Positions 1 through 6,177 are shown, numbered from the stretch's first letter. The stretch is DNA of 9,070 bases from Gorillibacterium sp. (GCA_014380705.1 JACMJI010000302.1:1-9070), one strand, 5' to 3'. The notes: generated from the letters alone by a model not told the origin. Made by a program: numbers and translations.

Positions 1-50
1 CATTTAGGTGCCGAGTTGCCTCTACCTTTAACTGGTGCTTCCATACTCAT
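1..50 (-). CDS. 5' end of a divergent unknown gene, cut by the window edge
   Basis: Reading the minus strand from position 50, an ATG opens a frame with no stop through the window edge: MSMEAPVKGRGNSAPK, 16 codons. It is preceded by a strong Shine-Dalgarno sequence (AGGGGAGG, minus strand 66-59) with an 8-base gap to the ATG, which is the main reason to believe it. I do not recognise the protein; the visible residues are polar, basic and Gly/Pro-rich with no signal peptide or membrane segment. It is transcribed away from dacF, so the dacF side is the left border of the sporulation cluster. A second ATG at 44-42 is in frame but farther from the ribosome site. Only the start is visible, so function cannot be assigned. 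Confidence 0.5.
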   Translation of the reverse strand, partial: MSMEAPVKGRGNSAPK

Positions 51-125
51 ATTATTATCCTCCCCTATCTGTCTAAAACCTACATCCATTATACGAAATA
101 ATGTGCCCGCCGTTTCATCATTTAC

Positions 126-155
126 GAATATTTTTATTGGAATGGGGCAAGACTG
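126..155 (+). promoter_or_regulatory. Candidate sigma-F (forespore) promoter for dacF
   Basis: GAATA at 126-130 fits the sigma-F/sigma-G -35 pattern (GHATR). GGCAAGACTG at 146-155 fits the GG-rich sigma-F -10 pattern (GGNRANAMTW) except at the last base. The spacer is 15 bases, as usual for sigma-F. Transcription would start near 160-163, leaving a leader of about 40 bases before the dacF ATG at 203. In B. subtilis dacF is known to be a sigma-F target, so motif and gene identity agree. The assignment is by eye. Confidence 0.6.
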
Positions 156-202
156 AGGAGAAGATTGCCTGTTATAGCCCAAATAGGAGGTTGCGAGTTT
201 AT

Positions 203-1369
203 ATGAAAAATGGAATCGCTTTACTACTCATGTTCAGTTTGATGCTCGGTTTAGGCGTGCCTGTTATGGCAGCAGATGAGAAAAAGGTTCCGATGGCCGA
301 TTATGCGCCTAGTGCCAAGTCAGCTGTGTTAATTGACAGTGATACAGGAACCATTCTCTATGAAAAAGATAAAGACATAAAACTGCCCCCAGCTAGCATT
401 ACCAAAATCATGACACTGCTGCTCATCATGGAGGCCTTAGATCAAGGCAAGCTAACGTTAAATGAGAAAGTGCGGACAAGTGATTATGCAGCCTCTATGG
501 GCGGATCGCAAATCTTCCTTCAATCAGGGGAAGAGATGAAAGTAGATGAGATGATCAAAGGAATTGCCATGGCCTCCGGTAATGATGCATCTGTTGCGAT
601 GGCTGAGAAGCTGGCAGGATCAGAAGAAGCTTTTGTCAATATGATGAACGAGAGAGCCAAGGAACTTGGGATGAAGAATACCCATTTTGTCAATTGCAAC
701 GGATTACCTGCGGACAATCATTACTCGTCTGCTTATGATATCGCCATCATGTCACGGGAGTTGCTCAAGCATCAGGAGGTTACAAAATACACGGGAGCTT
801 ATCAGGATTACCTTCGGAAAGACTCCGAGAAGCCTTTCTGGCTGGTCAATACGAATAAGCTGGTCCGTTTTTACCCGGGAGCAGATGGAATCAAGACAGG
901 TTTTACAACGGAAGCCCGTTTTTGTCTATCAGCAACGGCAAAGCGAGATTCGCTAAGAGTGATTGGAGTGGTCATGGGTGAGCCTGACACCAAGACACGC
1001 AACGCCGAGGTTTCCCGATTATTTGATTTCGCGTTCTCGCAATATACTAGTTATCCGATTATTAAAAGCGGGGATCCTATCGGAACGCTTACAATTGATA
1101 AAGGTAAAGAAAATAGAGTTTCGTTGCAAGCAAAGCACCCTTATAGTGTTCTGTTAAAAAAAGGTGAGGCCAAGGGTGAAATCAGCTATAAGCTAATAGT
1201 TGATAAAACAATCACAGCACCCATTACAGCAGGGCAAAAAGTCGGTACTCTAGAAATTTACCGTAATAACAACAAGATCAACGAGATGAACGTGGAAAGT
1301 CCAGTGAATGTTCAAAAAGCGGGTTGGTGGACACTGTTCAAGCGGACATTCGCTGAGTTGACATCTTAA
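203..1369 (+). CDS. dacF: DacF, sporulation D-alanyl-D-alanine carboxypeptidase (class C PBP)
   Basis: 388-aa serine D,D-carboxypeptidase that removes the terminal D-Ala from peptidoglycan stem peptides; in B. subtilis DacF acts in the forespore and affects spore-cortex cross-linking. Residues 1-24 are a signal peptide (hydrophobic core 4-20, cleavage near VMA-AD). The three penicillin-binding motifs are in order: S65-I-T-K68 with the catalytic serine, S125-G-N127, and K231-T-G233. A beta-rich C-terminal domain follows from about 285, and the last 16 residues (AGWWTLFKRTF) look like an amphipathic membrane anchor. B. subtilis DacF is nearly the same length. I chose ATG 203 because it begins the signal peptide and follows AGGAGG (185-190); the 12-base gap is long. 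The frame stays open back to an ATG at 101, but that lies upstream of the candidate promoter and would bury the signal peptide. The gene heads the spoIIA cluster. Confidence 0.95.
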   Translation: MKNGIALLLMFSLMLGLGVPVMAADEKKVPMADYAPSAKSAVLIDSDTGTILYEKDKDIKLPPASITKIMTLLLIMEALDQGKLTLNEKVRTSDYAASMGGSQIFLQSGEEMKVDEMIKGIAMASGNDASVAMAEKLAGSEEAFVNMMNERAKELGMKNTHFVNCNGLPADNHYSSAYDIAIMSRELLKHQEVTKYTGAYQDYLRKDSEKPFWLVNTNKLVRFYPGADGIKTGFTTEARFCLSATAKRDSLRVIGVVMGEPDTKTRNAEVSRLFDFAFSQYTSYPIIKSGDPIGTLTIDKGKENRVSLQAKHPYSVLLKKGEAKGEISYKLIVDKTITAPITAGQKVGTLEIYRNNNKINEMNVESPVNVQKAGWWTLFKRTFAELTS

Positions 1370-1426
1370 TGTAATGAGCAATTCGAGGTGTTGAGGCACC
1401 AAAGCAGAAGTTTCTGGCTATGGTAT

Positions 1427-1486
1427 TTTTGTCGTAGTTTGACGAGCAGGTTCTACTTTTGTTGGTTTACTTCTAGTTTTGTCGGC
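1427..1486 (+). promoter_or_regulatory. Four Spo0A-box-like sites in helical phase upstream of spoIIAA
   Basis: Compared with the 0A-box core TGNCGAA, four same-strand sites are visible: TGTCGTA 1430-1436 (6/7), TGACGAG 1440-1446 (6/7), TGTTGGT 1460-1466 (weak) and TGTCGGC 1480-1486 (5/7), mostly preceded by T-runs. Their starts are 10, 20 and 20 bases apart, so all face the same side of the helix. The last ends three bases before the sigma-H -35 element. Spo0A~P is the known activator of spoIIA in B. subtilis, and tandem 0A boxes 10 bp apart are a known binding arrangement. Binding here is inferred. Confidence 0.6.
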
Positions 1487-1489
1487 AAG

Positions 1490-1518
1490 GAAGGATATGG
1501 TTTTCTTTTGTAGAATTC
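1490..1518 (+). promoter_or_regulatory. Sigma-H promoter of the spoIIA operon
   Basis: GAAGGATAT at 1490-1498 matches the sigma-H -35 consensus RNAGGAWWW exactly. GTAGAATTC at 1510-1518 matches RNNGAATWW at all but the last base. The spacer is 11 bases, within the usual 11-12. The start of transcription would fall near 1523-1526. spoIIA is the textbook sigma-H operon in B. subtilis, which supports the call. The position also shows that in-frame ATGs at 1520 and 1526 cannot be the main spoIIAA start, because they lie at or before the transcript 5' end. Confidence 0.8.
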
Positions 1519-1530
1519 AATGTTCATGTC

Positions 1531-1552
1531 AGGAAGGAGTGAACGGAATTTG
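1531..1552 (+). promoter_or_regulatory. Ribosome binding site that fixes a TTG start for spoIIAA
   Basis: AGGAAGGAGTG at 1531-1541 is a strong Shine-Dalgarno sequence placed 8 bases before TTG 1550-1552. No ATG or GTG lies in frame at a usable distance downstream, while the in-frame ATGs upstream (1520, 1526) lie before this site. Confidence 0.8.
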
Positions 1553-1906
1553 AGTTTGCATATTGAAATCGAGAAGGGCAGCAGAAGAACACTTATTGTC
1601 CGCCTTGCCGGCGAGTTGGATCATCACTCTTCTGAAATCGTTAAACAAAAGATGGAAGAGGAATTGCTTCGGGATAACAGCATTAACGTTGTTTTGAGTT
1701 TGAAGGATCTAACCTTCATGGACAGCTCCGGGCTAGGGGTAATTCTTGGTCGCTACAAACATATAACGGGTAAGGGTGGCAGGATGGTCGTATGTGACGT
1801 TCATCCCTCTGTATATCGCTTGTTTGAACTATCTGGAATGTTCAAAATCATTACAATCCGTGACAACGAACGCCAGGCCATGTCCAGTTTGGAGGTTGTG
1901 TCATGA
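1550..1906 (+). CDS. spoIIAA: SpoIIAA, anti-sigma-F factor antagonist
   Basis: 118-aa STAS-domain protein. Unphosphorylated SpoIIAA displaces sigma-F from SpoIIAB in the forespore; SpoIIAB inactivates it by phosphorylating a serine, and SpoIIE phosphatase restores it. The signature is clear: GELDHH at 21-26 and [15 protein letters not shown] from 56, where S59 corresponds to the phosphorylated Ser58 of B. subtilis SpoIIAA (117 aa). TTG 1550 gives [10 protein letters not shown], which aligns with the B. subtilis start MSLGIDMNVK. An ATG at 1520 would add ten residues absent from the family and sits at the sigma-H transcript start. The stop overlaps the spoIIAB start (ATGA at 1903-1906), implying translational coupling. 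It is the first gene of the sigma-H-driven operon. The TTG codon is unusual because the ratio to SpoIIAB matters. Confidence 0.95.
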   Translation: MSLHIEIEKGSRRTLIVRLAGELDHHSSEIVKQKMEEELLRDNSINVVLSLKDLTFMDSSGLGVILGRYKHITGKGGRMVVCDVHPSVYRLFELSGMFKIITIRDNERQAMSSLEVVS

Positions 1907-2349
1907 GAGATACGAACTATATGAAGCTGGAATTCGCAAGTCGTTCGGAGAATGAAGCCTTTGCACGCGTTGTGGTCGCCTCCTTCGCATCACAGCTCGA
2001 TCCAGATATGAATGAGTTGACGGATATTAAGACGGTTGTATCCGAAGCCGTTACCAATGCGATTATTCATGGCTACGAGGGAAATCCAGATTGTGTGGTC
2101 ACCATTACGGCTAAGATCGATGACGAAATGCTGTTCCTATCGATTCAGGATAGTGGCACGGGGATTGCTGATCCCGAACAAGCAAGGCAACCGCTTTTTA
2201 CCTCAAAGCCGGAGCTTGAACGTTCAGGGATGGGTTTTACGATCATGGAGAATTTTATGGATAAAGTGGAGATCGAGACGGAGGTCGGCAGGGGCACGAC
2301 CGTCCGGATGGCGAAGCGAATCGAATCAAAAAAAGCTCTTTATAACTAG
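1903..2349 (+). CDS. spoIIAB: SpoIIAB, anti-sigma-F factor and serine kinase
   Basis: 148-aa GHKL-family ATPase/kinase. It holds sigma-F inactive in the predivisional and mother cell, and phosphorylates SpoIIAA. Visible ATP-binding motifs are the N box [12 protein letters not shown] (47-58, with E48 and N52), the G1 box D83-S-G-T-G87, and the lid and G2 region [18 protein letters not shown] ending near 112. B. subtilis SpoIIAB has 146 residues and nearly identical blocks ([28 protein letters not shown]). Start ATG 1903 overlaps the spoIIAA stop by four bases and is preceded by GGAGG (1891-1895) with a 7-base gap. The gene ends 11 bases before sigF. No key residue appears to be missing. Confidence 0.97.
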   Translation: MRDTNYMKLEFASRSENEAFARVVVASFASQLDPDMNELTDIKTVVSEAVTNAIIHGYEGNPDCVVTITAKIDDEMLFLSIQDSGTGIADPEQARQPLFTSKPELERSGMGFTIMENFMDKVEIETEVGRGTTVRMAKRIESKKALYN

Positions 2350-2360
2350 GAGTCGGACCT

Positions 2361-3116
2361 ATGAATGGGGACCTGAAGCATGCCTCCCAAAGCTATCTCG
2401 ACGATAATGAAGTTAAACGTCTTATCGCTCTAAGTCAGTCGGGTGACACGATTGCCCGCGACACATTAGTCAATTGCAACATTAGACTTGTTTGGTCTGT
2501 TGTGCAGCGTTTCCTGAACCGGGGTTACGACGCTGAGGACTTGTTTCAAATTGGTTGTATAGGACTACTCAAATCAGTGGATAAATTTGATTTATCCTAT
2601 GATGTTAAATTCTCCACCTATGCCGTGCCGATGATCATCGGTGAGATTCAACGCTTTCTGCGAGACGATGGAACGATTAAGGTGAGCCGTTCCTTGAAGG
2701 AGCTTGCTAATCGGGTGCGTAAAATAAAGGATGAGCTTTCTAAAACTTTATGTCGGCATCCGACGATTAAGGAAGTGGCGGAGGAGCTTGGGATTACACC
2801 TGAAGAAGTCGTCTTCGCGCAGGAGGCAAATAAGCCACCCTCTTCCATTCATGAAACGGTTTTTGAGAATGATGGGGATCCGATCACCCTTATGGATCAA
2901 ATATCAGACGAATCACAGGATAAATGGTTTGACAAAATCGCACTAGATGAAGCGATTGAAACTTTGAGTGAACGGGAGCGACTGATTGTCTATTTACGGT
3001 ATTTCCGCGATCAGACCCAATCTGAAGTAGCAGGTAGACTAGGTATATCCCAGGTGCAGGTTTCCCGTTTAGAGAAGAAGATTTTACAGTCGATCCGTGA
3101 ACAGATTGCCCAGTAA
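2361..3116 (+). CDS. sigF: Sigma-F, first forespore-specific sigma factor
   Basis: 251-aa sigma-70-family factor (also called SpoIIAC) that directs early forespore transcription, including dacF, spoIIR and sigG in B. subtilis. Region 2 spans about 35-105 with the core-binding and -10-recognition segment (GYDAEDLFQIGCIGLLKSV, then KFSTYAVPMIIGEIQRFLRD). Region 3 spans about 107-185 (VSRSLKELANRVRKIK, TIKEVAEELGITPEEV). Region 4 spans about 195-248 with a helix-turn-helix (QSEVAGRLGISQVQVSRLEK) for the -35 element. The B. subtilis protein is 255 aa. ATG 2361 follows AGGAG (2348-2352) with an 8-base gap; that ribosome site overlaps the spoIIAB stop. It is the last gene of the operon: a terminator follows 28 bases after the stop, and no spoVA gene follows. 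Confidence 0.97.
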   Translation: MNGDLKHASQSYLDDNEVKRLIALSQSGDTIARDTLVNCNIRLVWSVVQRFLNRGYDAEDLFQIGCIGLLKSVDKFDLSYDVKFSTYAVPMIIGEIQRFLRDDGTIKVSRSLKELANRVRKIKDELSKTLCRHPTIKEVAEELGITPEEVVFAQEANKPPSSIHETVFENDGDPITLMDQISDESQDKWFDKIALDEAIETLSERERLIVYLRYFRDQTQSEVAGRLGISQVQVSRLEKKILQSIREQIAQ

Positions 3117-3144
3117 CTTACTTTACGCTGTACCGAAAATAGTT

Positions 3145-3193
3145 AAGATCGCCCTTCCTAGCCAATTTGGCCGAGTGAAGCGCGATCTTTTTT
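3145..3193 (+). terminator. Intrinsic terminator of the spoIIA operon
   Basis: AAGATCGC (3145-3152) pairs perfectly with GCGATCTT (3182-3189). After a C:C mismatch, CTTC (3154-3157) pairs with GAAG (3177-3180). A small inner inverted repeat (GCCAATTTGGC, 3161-3171) tops the stem, and the 3' arm runs into a T-tract to 3193. It lies 28 bases after the sigF stop and should separate spoIIA transcription from the downstream synthetase gene. Confidence 0.85.
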
Positions 3194-3283
3194 ATTCATA
3201 TCCTCCCCACCATTATTATGAAACGCAAGGAAGTATAATCCGTAGTATAAAAGGTCAATTAGGACTAGGAAAGTATGAAAGTA

Positions 3284-3289
3284 TATAAT
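3284..3289 (+). promoter_or_regulatory. Possible -10 element for the alarmone synthetase gene
   Basis: TATAAT at 3284-3289 is a perfect sigma-A -10 hexamer 45 bases before the start codon, but no good -35 sits 16-18 bases upstream (AGGACT at 17). A second TATAAT at 3234-3239 also lacks a clear -35. The stretch is AT-rich, so chance matches are likely. A separate promoter is expected somewhere here because the sigF terminator lies upstream. Confidence 0.35.
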
Positions 3290-3304
3290 GAGGCTAATAT
3301 ATAG

Positions 3305-3326
3305 CCGATTCGAACAATCGGGAGAG
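3305..3326 (+). promoter_or_regulatory. Ribosome binding site partly inside a hairpin, before the synthetase gene
   Basis: CCGATT (3305-3310) and AATCGG (3316-3321) form a 6-bp stem with a 5-base loop. The Shine-Dalgarno sequence GGGAGAG is at 3320-3326, so its first two Gs are in the stem. The gap to ATG 3334 is 7 bases. The overlap could modulate translation; that is inference. Confidence 0.4.
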
Positions 3327-3333
3327 AATTCAC

Positions 3334-3981
3334 ATGGACGCAATAACAATTAATGAATGGAAAAATCAAATGCTGGTTTACAAATTCGCACTAGATGAAG
3401 TAAACACGAAACTGGAGATTTTAAATGAAGAATTTCAATTTATTCATAACTACAACCCTATTGAGCATTTGAAGTCCCGCCTTAAGAATCCGGAGAGCAT
3501 TATGCTTAAGTTAAATCGTAAAAACCTCGATGTAACAATAGCCAATGCACGTGCGTATATTCATGACATCGCGGGTATTCGAATCATTTGTTCCTTTACA
3601 ACAGATATTTATCAGATTGTTGATCTGCTTTCTCGACAAACGGATGTTAAAGTACTTATGATGAAGGATTATATTCAACACCCGAAGCCTAACGGTTACC
3701 GAAGTGTGCATATGCTTATTATGATTCCTGTTTTTCTCACCGATCGAGTCGAAGAGGTACCGGTAGAAATTCAAATTCGCACTGTCGCGATGGATTTCTG
3801 GGCAAGCTTGGAGCATAAAATCTACTATAAATATGCCAAAGAAATTCCGCTGCGAATAACGGAACAATTGAAGGAATCCGCGACGCTCATTGATGATCTG
3901 GACAGGCGTATGCTGGAATTAAACAAAGAGGTTCAATGTTATAAGGATTTGGCTCAGCTAGAGGCGGCCATTTCTAAATAA
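3334..3981 (+). CDS. relP: Small alarmone synthetase, RelP/SasA (YwaC) type
   Basis: 215-aa (p)ppGpp synthetase that transfers pyrophosphate from ATP to GDP or GTP, making the stringent-response alarmone. It contains only the RelA/SpoT-type synthetase domain: no HD hydrolase, TGS or ACT domain. Visible motifs are HDIAGIRIICSF (77-88; D78 as metal ligand), the substrate loop KPNGYRSVH (118-126; Y122 stacks on the guanine base in this family) and VEIQIRTVAMDFWASLEHK (144-162; E145 as catalytic or metal residue). The N-terminal segment (EWKNQMLVYKFALDE) and NPIEHLKSR match B. subtilis YwaC/SasA more closely than YjbM/RelQ, so I favour the RelP subfamily. The start follows GGGAGAG with a 7-base gap. 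It stands alone between the sigF terminator and lysA, where B. subtilis has spoVA. The catalytic residues seem intact. Confidence 0.92.
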   Translation: MDAITINEWKNQMLVYKFALDEVNTKLEILNEEFQFIHNYNPIEHLKSRLKNPESIMLKLNRKNLDVTIANARAYIHDIAGIRIICSFTTDIYQIVDLLSRQTDVKVLMMKDYIQHPKPNGYRSVHMLIMIPVFLTDRVEEVPVEIQIRTVAMDFWASLEHKIYYKYAKEIPLRITEQLKESATLIDDLDRRMLELNKEVQCYKDLAQLEAAISK

Positions 3982-4161
3982 AAGGACGACACAAATCAGC
4001 TTCGGGGAATTATTAGGTACCAATTGTCAAGCTTACTTCATTGTGATAAGTTAAGAATAAACTTTTTACACGATTTATTAACGGGAAAACATCCTATTAA
4101 TTCGTTGAGGAAACCTCAAATTTCTCAATTTAATAAGTATCCATGAGGGGAGAACAATGAG
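3982..4161 (+). other. 180-base gap before lysA with a small inverted repeat
   Basis: No gene is visible here. It is AT-rich. TTGTCA (4024-4029) could be a -35, but no convincing -10 follows at 17 bases (TAAGTT, 4047-4052). AAGTT (4048-4052) and AACTT (4060-4064) followed by three further Ts could be a very weak terminator for the synthetase gene. TTGAGG-AAA-CCTCAA (4105-4119) is a perfect 6-bp inverted repeat without a T-tract. I do not see the conserved blocks of a lysine riboswitch. The lysA ribosome site is GAGGGGAG at 4145-4152. Confidence 0.5.
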
Positions 4162-5496
4162 ATGTATTTACATGGCACAAGTATCATCAATGAACATGAA
4201 CATTTACAAATAGGTGGATGTGACACGACAGAACTTGCTGCGACTTTTGGAACTCCTCTATATGTAATGGACGAGGAACTGATCCGCAAGCGTTGCCGAG
4301 AATTTACACAAGCCTTTCGTGCTTCTGGTTTGAAATTTAAAGTAGCTTATGCAAGTAAAGCCTTCTGTGTTATGGCAATGTGTCGGCTTATTGATGAAGA
4401 AGGATTAGACCTTGACGTAGCCTCAGACGGGGAATTGTACACGGCGCTTCAAGCAGGCTTTCCTGCAGAACGCATTCATCTTCATGGCAGCAATAAAACC
4501 AGAAATGAACTTGAAATGGCTCTAGACGCTGGAATTGGTTGTATTGTCGTTGACAATTTAATGGAGCTTGAGCTTCTTGGTTTTCTTGCAACGGAGAGAA
4601 ATAAGCTCGTTCATATTTTGTTGCGTGTTGCACCTGGTGTTGAAGCGCACACGCATGAATATATTACGACAGGTAATGAGGATACCAAATTTGGTTTTGA
4701 TCTAGCTAGCGGCGCTGCTTTCCACGCAGTTAAGGAGGTAGCCAAATATCCAGTACTCAAGCTGCTAGGTATTCACTCTCACATTGGTTCGCAGATATTT
4801 GAAGTGGAAGGCTTTAAACTTGCGGTAGACAAGCTGGTCGAATTTGCATTACAAGTACGCAACGAAACCAAGATGGAATTCAAGGTTTTGAACCTGGGTG
4901 GCGGCTTCGGTATTCGCTATATCGAGGGGGACACCCCCCTTCCGGTTGCCGATTATATCCAGGCAATGACTCAGGATATCTACTCGGTATTTACTTCTCA
5001 CCATTACCCGGTTCCAGAAATTCAGATAGAGCCAGGTCGGAGTATTGTCGGTGATGCAGGTACAACCCTTTACACAGTTGGTTCAATTAAGGAGATCCCA
5101 GGGGTTCGCAAATATGTATCGATTAACGGAGGGTTAACAGATAATCCTCGTCCTGCCTTGTATCAAGCTGAATATGAAGCCATGTTAGCTAATCGAGGCA
5201 ATGACATCGACGTAGAGCTTGTAACGGTTGCCGGTAAATGCTGCGAAAGTGATACCTTGATCAGGGATACCCGTTTGCCAAAGGCGAATACAGGCGATCT
5301 TCTCGCTGTATCCTGCACAGGAGCCTATACGTACTCAATGGCCAGTAATTATAACCGCTATCGTCGACCCGCTGTCGTTTTTGTCAAAGATGGAACGGCT
5401 GAGTTAGTTGTTCGCCGCGAAACCTACACAGACTTGGTTGACCACGACGTGATCCCTGCAAGGCTGCGCAATGAAGCCGTCGAATGTCGAGGCTGA
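4162..5496 (+). CDS. lysA: LysA, diaminopimelate decarboxylase
   Basis: 444-aa PLP enzyme of fold type III (alanine-racemase-like barrel) that decarboxylates meso-diaminopimelate to L-lysine, the last step of lysine synthesis. Visible motifs: the PLP lysine K66 in VAYASKAF; HSHIGSQ (205-211); the phosphate-binding glycines GGGFG (246-250); EPGR (290-293); GKCCESDTL (358-366), where C361 next to E362 is the expected catalytic cysteine from the partner subunit; and GAYTYSMASNYN (387-398), another PLP and substrate contact. Length is normal for the family. ATG 4162 follows GAGGGGAG with a 9-base gap. Another ATG at 4157, in a different frame, opens only 18 codons. lysA next to ppiB near a sigF cluster matches B. 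subtilis order, except that spoVA is missing upstream. No terminator is visible after it. Confidence 0.96.
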   Translation: MYLHGTSIINEHEHLQIGGCDTTELAATFGTPLYVMDEELIRKRCREFTQAFRASGLKFKVAYASKAFCVMAMCRLIDEEGLDLDVASDGELYTALQAGFPAERIHLHGSNKTRNELEMALDAGIGCIVVDNLMELELLGFLATERNKLVHILLRVAPGVEAHTHEYITTGNEDTKFGFDLASGAAFHAVKEVAKYPVLKLLGIHSHIGSQIFEVEGFKLAVDKLVEFALQVRNETKMEFKVLNLGGGFGIRYIEGDTPLPVADYIQAMTQDIYSVFTSHHYPVPEIQIEPGRSIVGDAGTTLYTVGSIKEIPGVRKYVSINGGLTDNPRPALYQAEYEAMLANRGNDIDVELVTVAGKCCESDTLIRDTRLPKANTGDLLAVSCTGAYTYSMASNYNRYRRPAVVFVKDGTAELVVRRETYTDLVDHDVIPARLRNEAVECRG

Positions 5497-5507
5497 TTTA
5501 TGCTTGT

Positions 5508-5536
5508 TTGTGATTGCGACTTGTTCATAGTACAAT
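5508..5536 (+). promoter_or_regulatory. Sigma-A promoter for ppiB
   Basis: TTGTGA (5508-5513) and TACAAT (5531-5536) are separated by exactly 17 bases. The -10 matches the consensus at 5 of 6 positions and the -35 at 4 of 6. It begins 11 bases after the lysA stop and gives a leader of about 60 bases, so ppiB can be expressed independently of lysA. Confidence 0.6.
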
Positions 5537-5603
5537 GTAACGGTGAAAGAGCATCGATTCGTTTGAAACGCTGCCAACTATACCCAATTTGGAGGAATTT
5601 TTC

Positions 5604-6041
5604 ATGAAAAAAGGAAGTATTAAGCTCGCTAAAGGTGGAGAAATCGTTCTTCAGTTTTTTCCGGAAGAAGCACCAAATACGGTTGCAAATTTCGAGAAGC
5701 TTGCTAATGAAGGTTTTTATAACGGACTGACGTTTCATCGCGTTATTCCTGGTTTTGTTGCTCAAGGGGGTTGCCCGCAGGGAACAGGTACGGGTGGTGC
5801 AGGCTATAACATCAAGTGCGAGACTGCAACGAATGTAAGCAAGCACGAGAGAGGCTATCTTTCCATGGCTCATGCTGGCAAGAATACAGGAAGCAGTCAG
5901 TTCTTTATTCTCTTCGAAGCACAGCCGCATTTAAATGGTGTTCATACCGTTTTCGCTAAAGTTATTAGTGGCATGGAGCTTGTGGATGCTATTAAAGCAC
6001 AAGATAAGATGGAAGAAGTTAAAGTCTGGGACGAGGAATAG
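5604..6041 (+). CDS. ppiB: PpiB, cytoplasmic cyclophilin-type peptidyl-prolyl isomerase
   Basis: 145-aa single-domain cyclophilin that catalyses cis-trans isomerisation of Xaa-Pro bonds during protein folding. The fold signature is complete: [13 protein letters not shown] (44-56) with the catalytic arginine R46 and Q54, GTGTGGAGY (60-68), [16 protein letters not shown] (87-102) and [12 protein letters not shown] (109-120). There is no signal peptide, so it should be cytosolic. B. subtilis PpiB has 143 residues with the same blocks. ATG 5604 lies 8 bases after GGAGG (5591-5595); a TTG at 5589 in the same frame would overlap that ribosome site and is rejected. The gene has its own promoter and terminator, so it seems to be a single-gene unit between lysA and the rib operon. 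Confidence 0.96.
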   Translation: MKKGSIKLAKGGEIVLQFFPEEAPNTVANFEKLANEGFYNGLTFHRVIPGFVAQGGCPQGTGTGGAGYNIKCETATNVSKHERGYLSMAHAGKNTGSSQFFILFEAQPHLNGVHTVFAKVISGMELVDAIKAQDKMEEVKVWDEE

Positions 6042-6072
6042 ATTGTCCTTCTTTTAAAGGTCATAATTATTT

Positions 6073-6110
6073 AAACAGTCCCGGGCATCATGCGGGACTG
6101 TTTATTTGTT
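6073..6110 (+). terminator. Intrinsic terminator of ppiB
   Basis: AAACAGTCCCG (6073-6083) pairs perfectly over 11 bases with CGGGACTGTTT (6093-6103), with a 9-base loop. A T-rich tail (ATTTGTT) follows. It starts 31 bases after the ppiB stop and insulates the riboflavin operon. Confidence 0.88.
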
Positions 6111-6147
6111 TATATGTTCGGTGGTCAGCAGAAACAATGGTTTTCCC

Positions 6148-6177
6148 TTGCATTTTAGCCATGTGAGGTGGTAAAAT
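6148..6177 (+). promoter_or_regulatory. Promoter of the riboflavin operon (extended -10)
   Basis: TAAAAT (6172-6177) is preceded by TGG, giving an extended -10 motif (TGNTAAAAT). TTGCAT (6148-6153) is a weak -35 at an 18-base spacer. Transcription would start near 6184, about 20 bases before the FMN aptamer, the usual arrangement for a riboswitch leader. Confidence 0.55.

Noticed and set aside
101..202. N-terminal extension of dacF from ATG 101
   Set aside because: It would place 34 residues before a clear signal peptide and starts upstream of the candidate sigma-F promoter.
3511..3867. Minus-strand open frame of 118 codons inside the alarmone synthetase
   Set aside because: It is the shadow of an intact, motif-rich gene on the plus strand; the composition is low-complexity (many Asn, Ile, Arg).
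3982..4161. Lysine riboswitch before lysA
   Set aside because: The gap is long enough, but I cannot find the conserved L-box blocks or a following terminator.
5424..5930. Minus-strand open frame of 168 codons over the lysA end and ppiB
   Set aside because: It is antisense to the well-supported ppiB and the lysA tail, has no good ribosome site that I can see and no recognisable domain.
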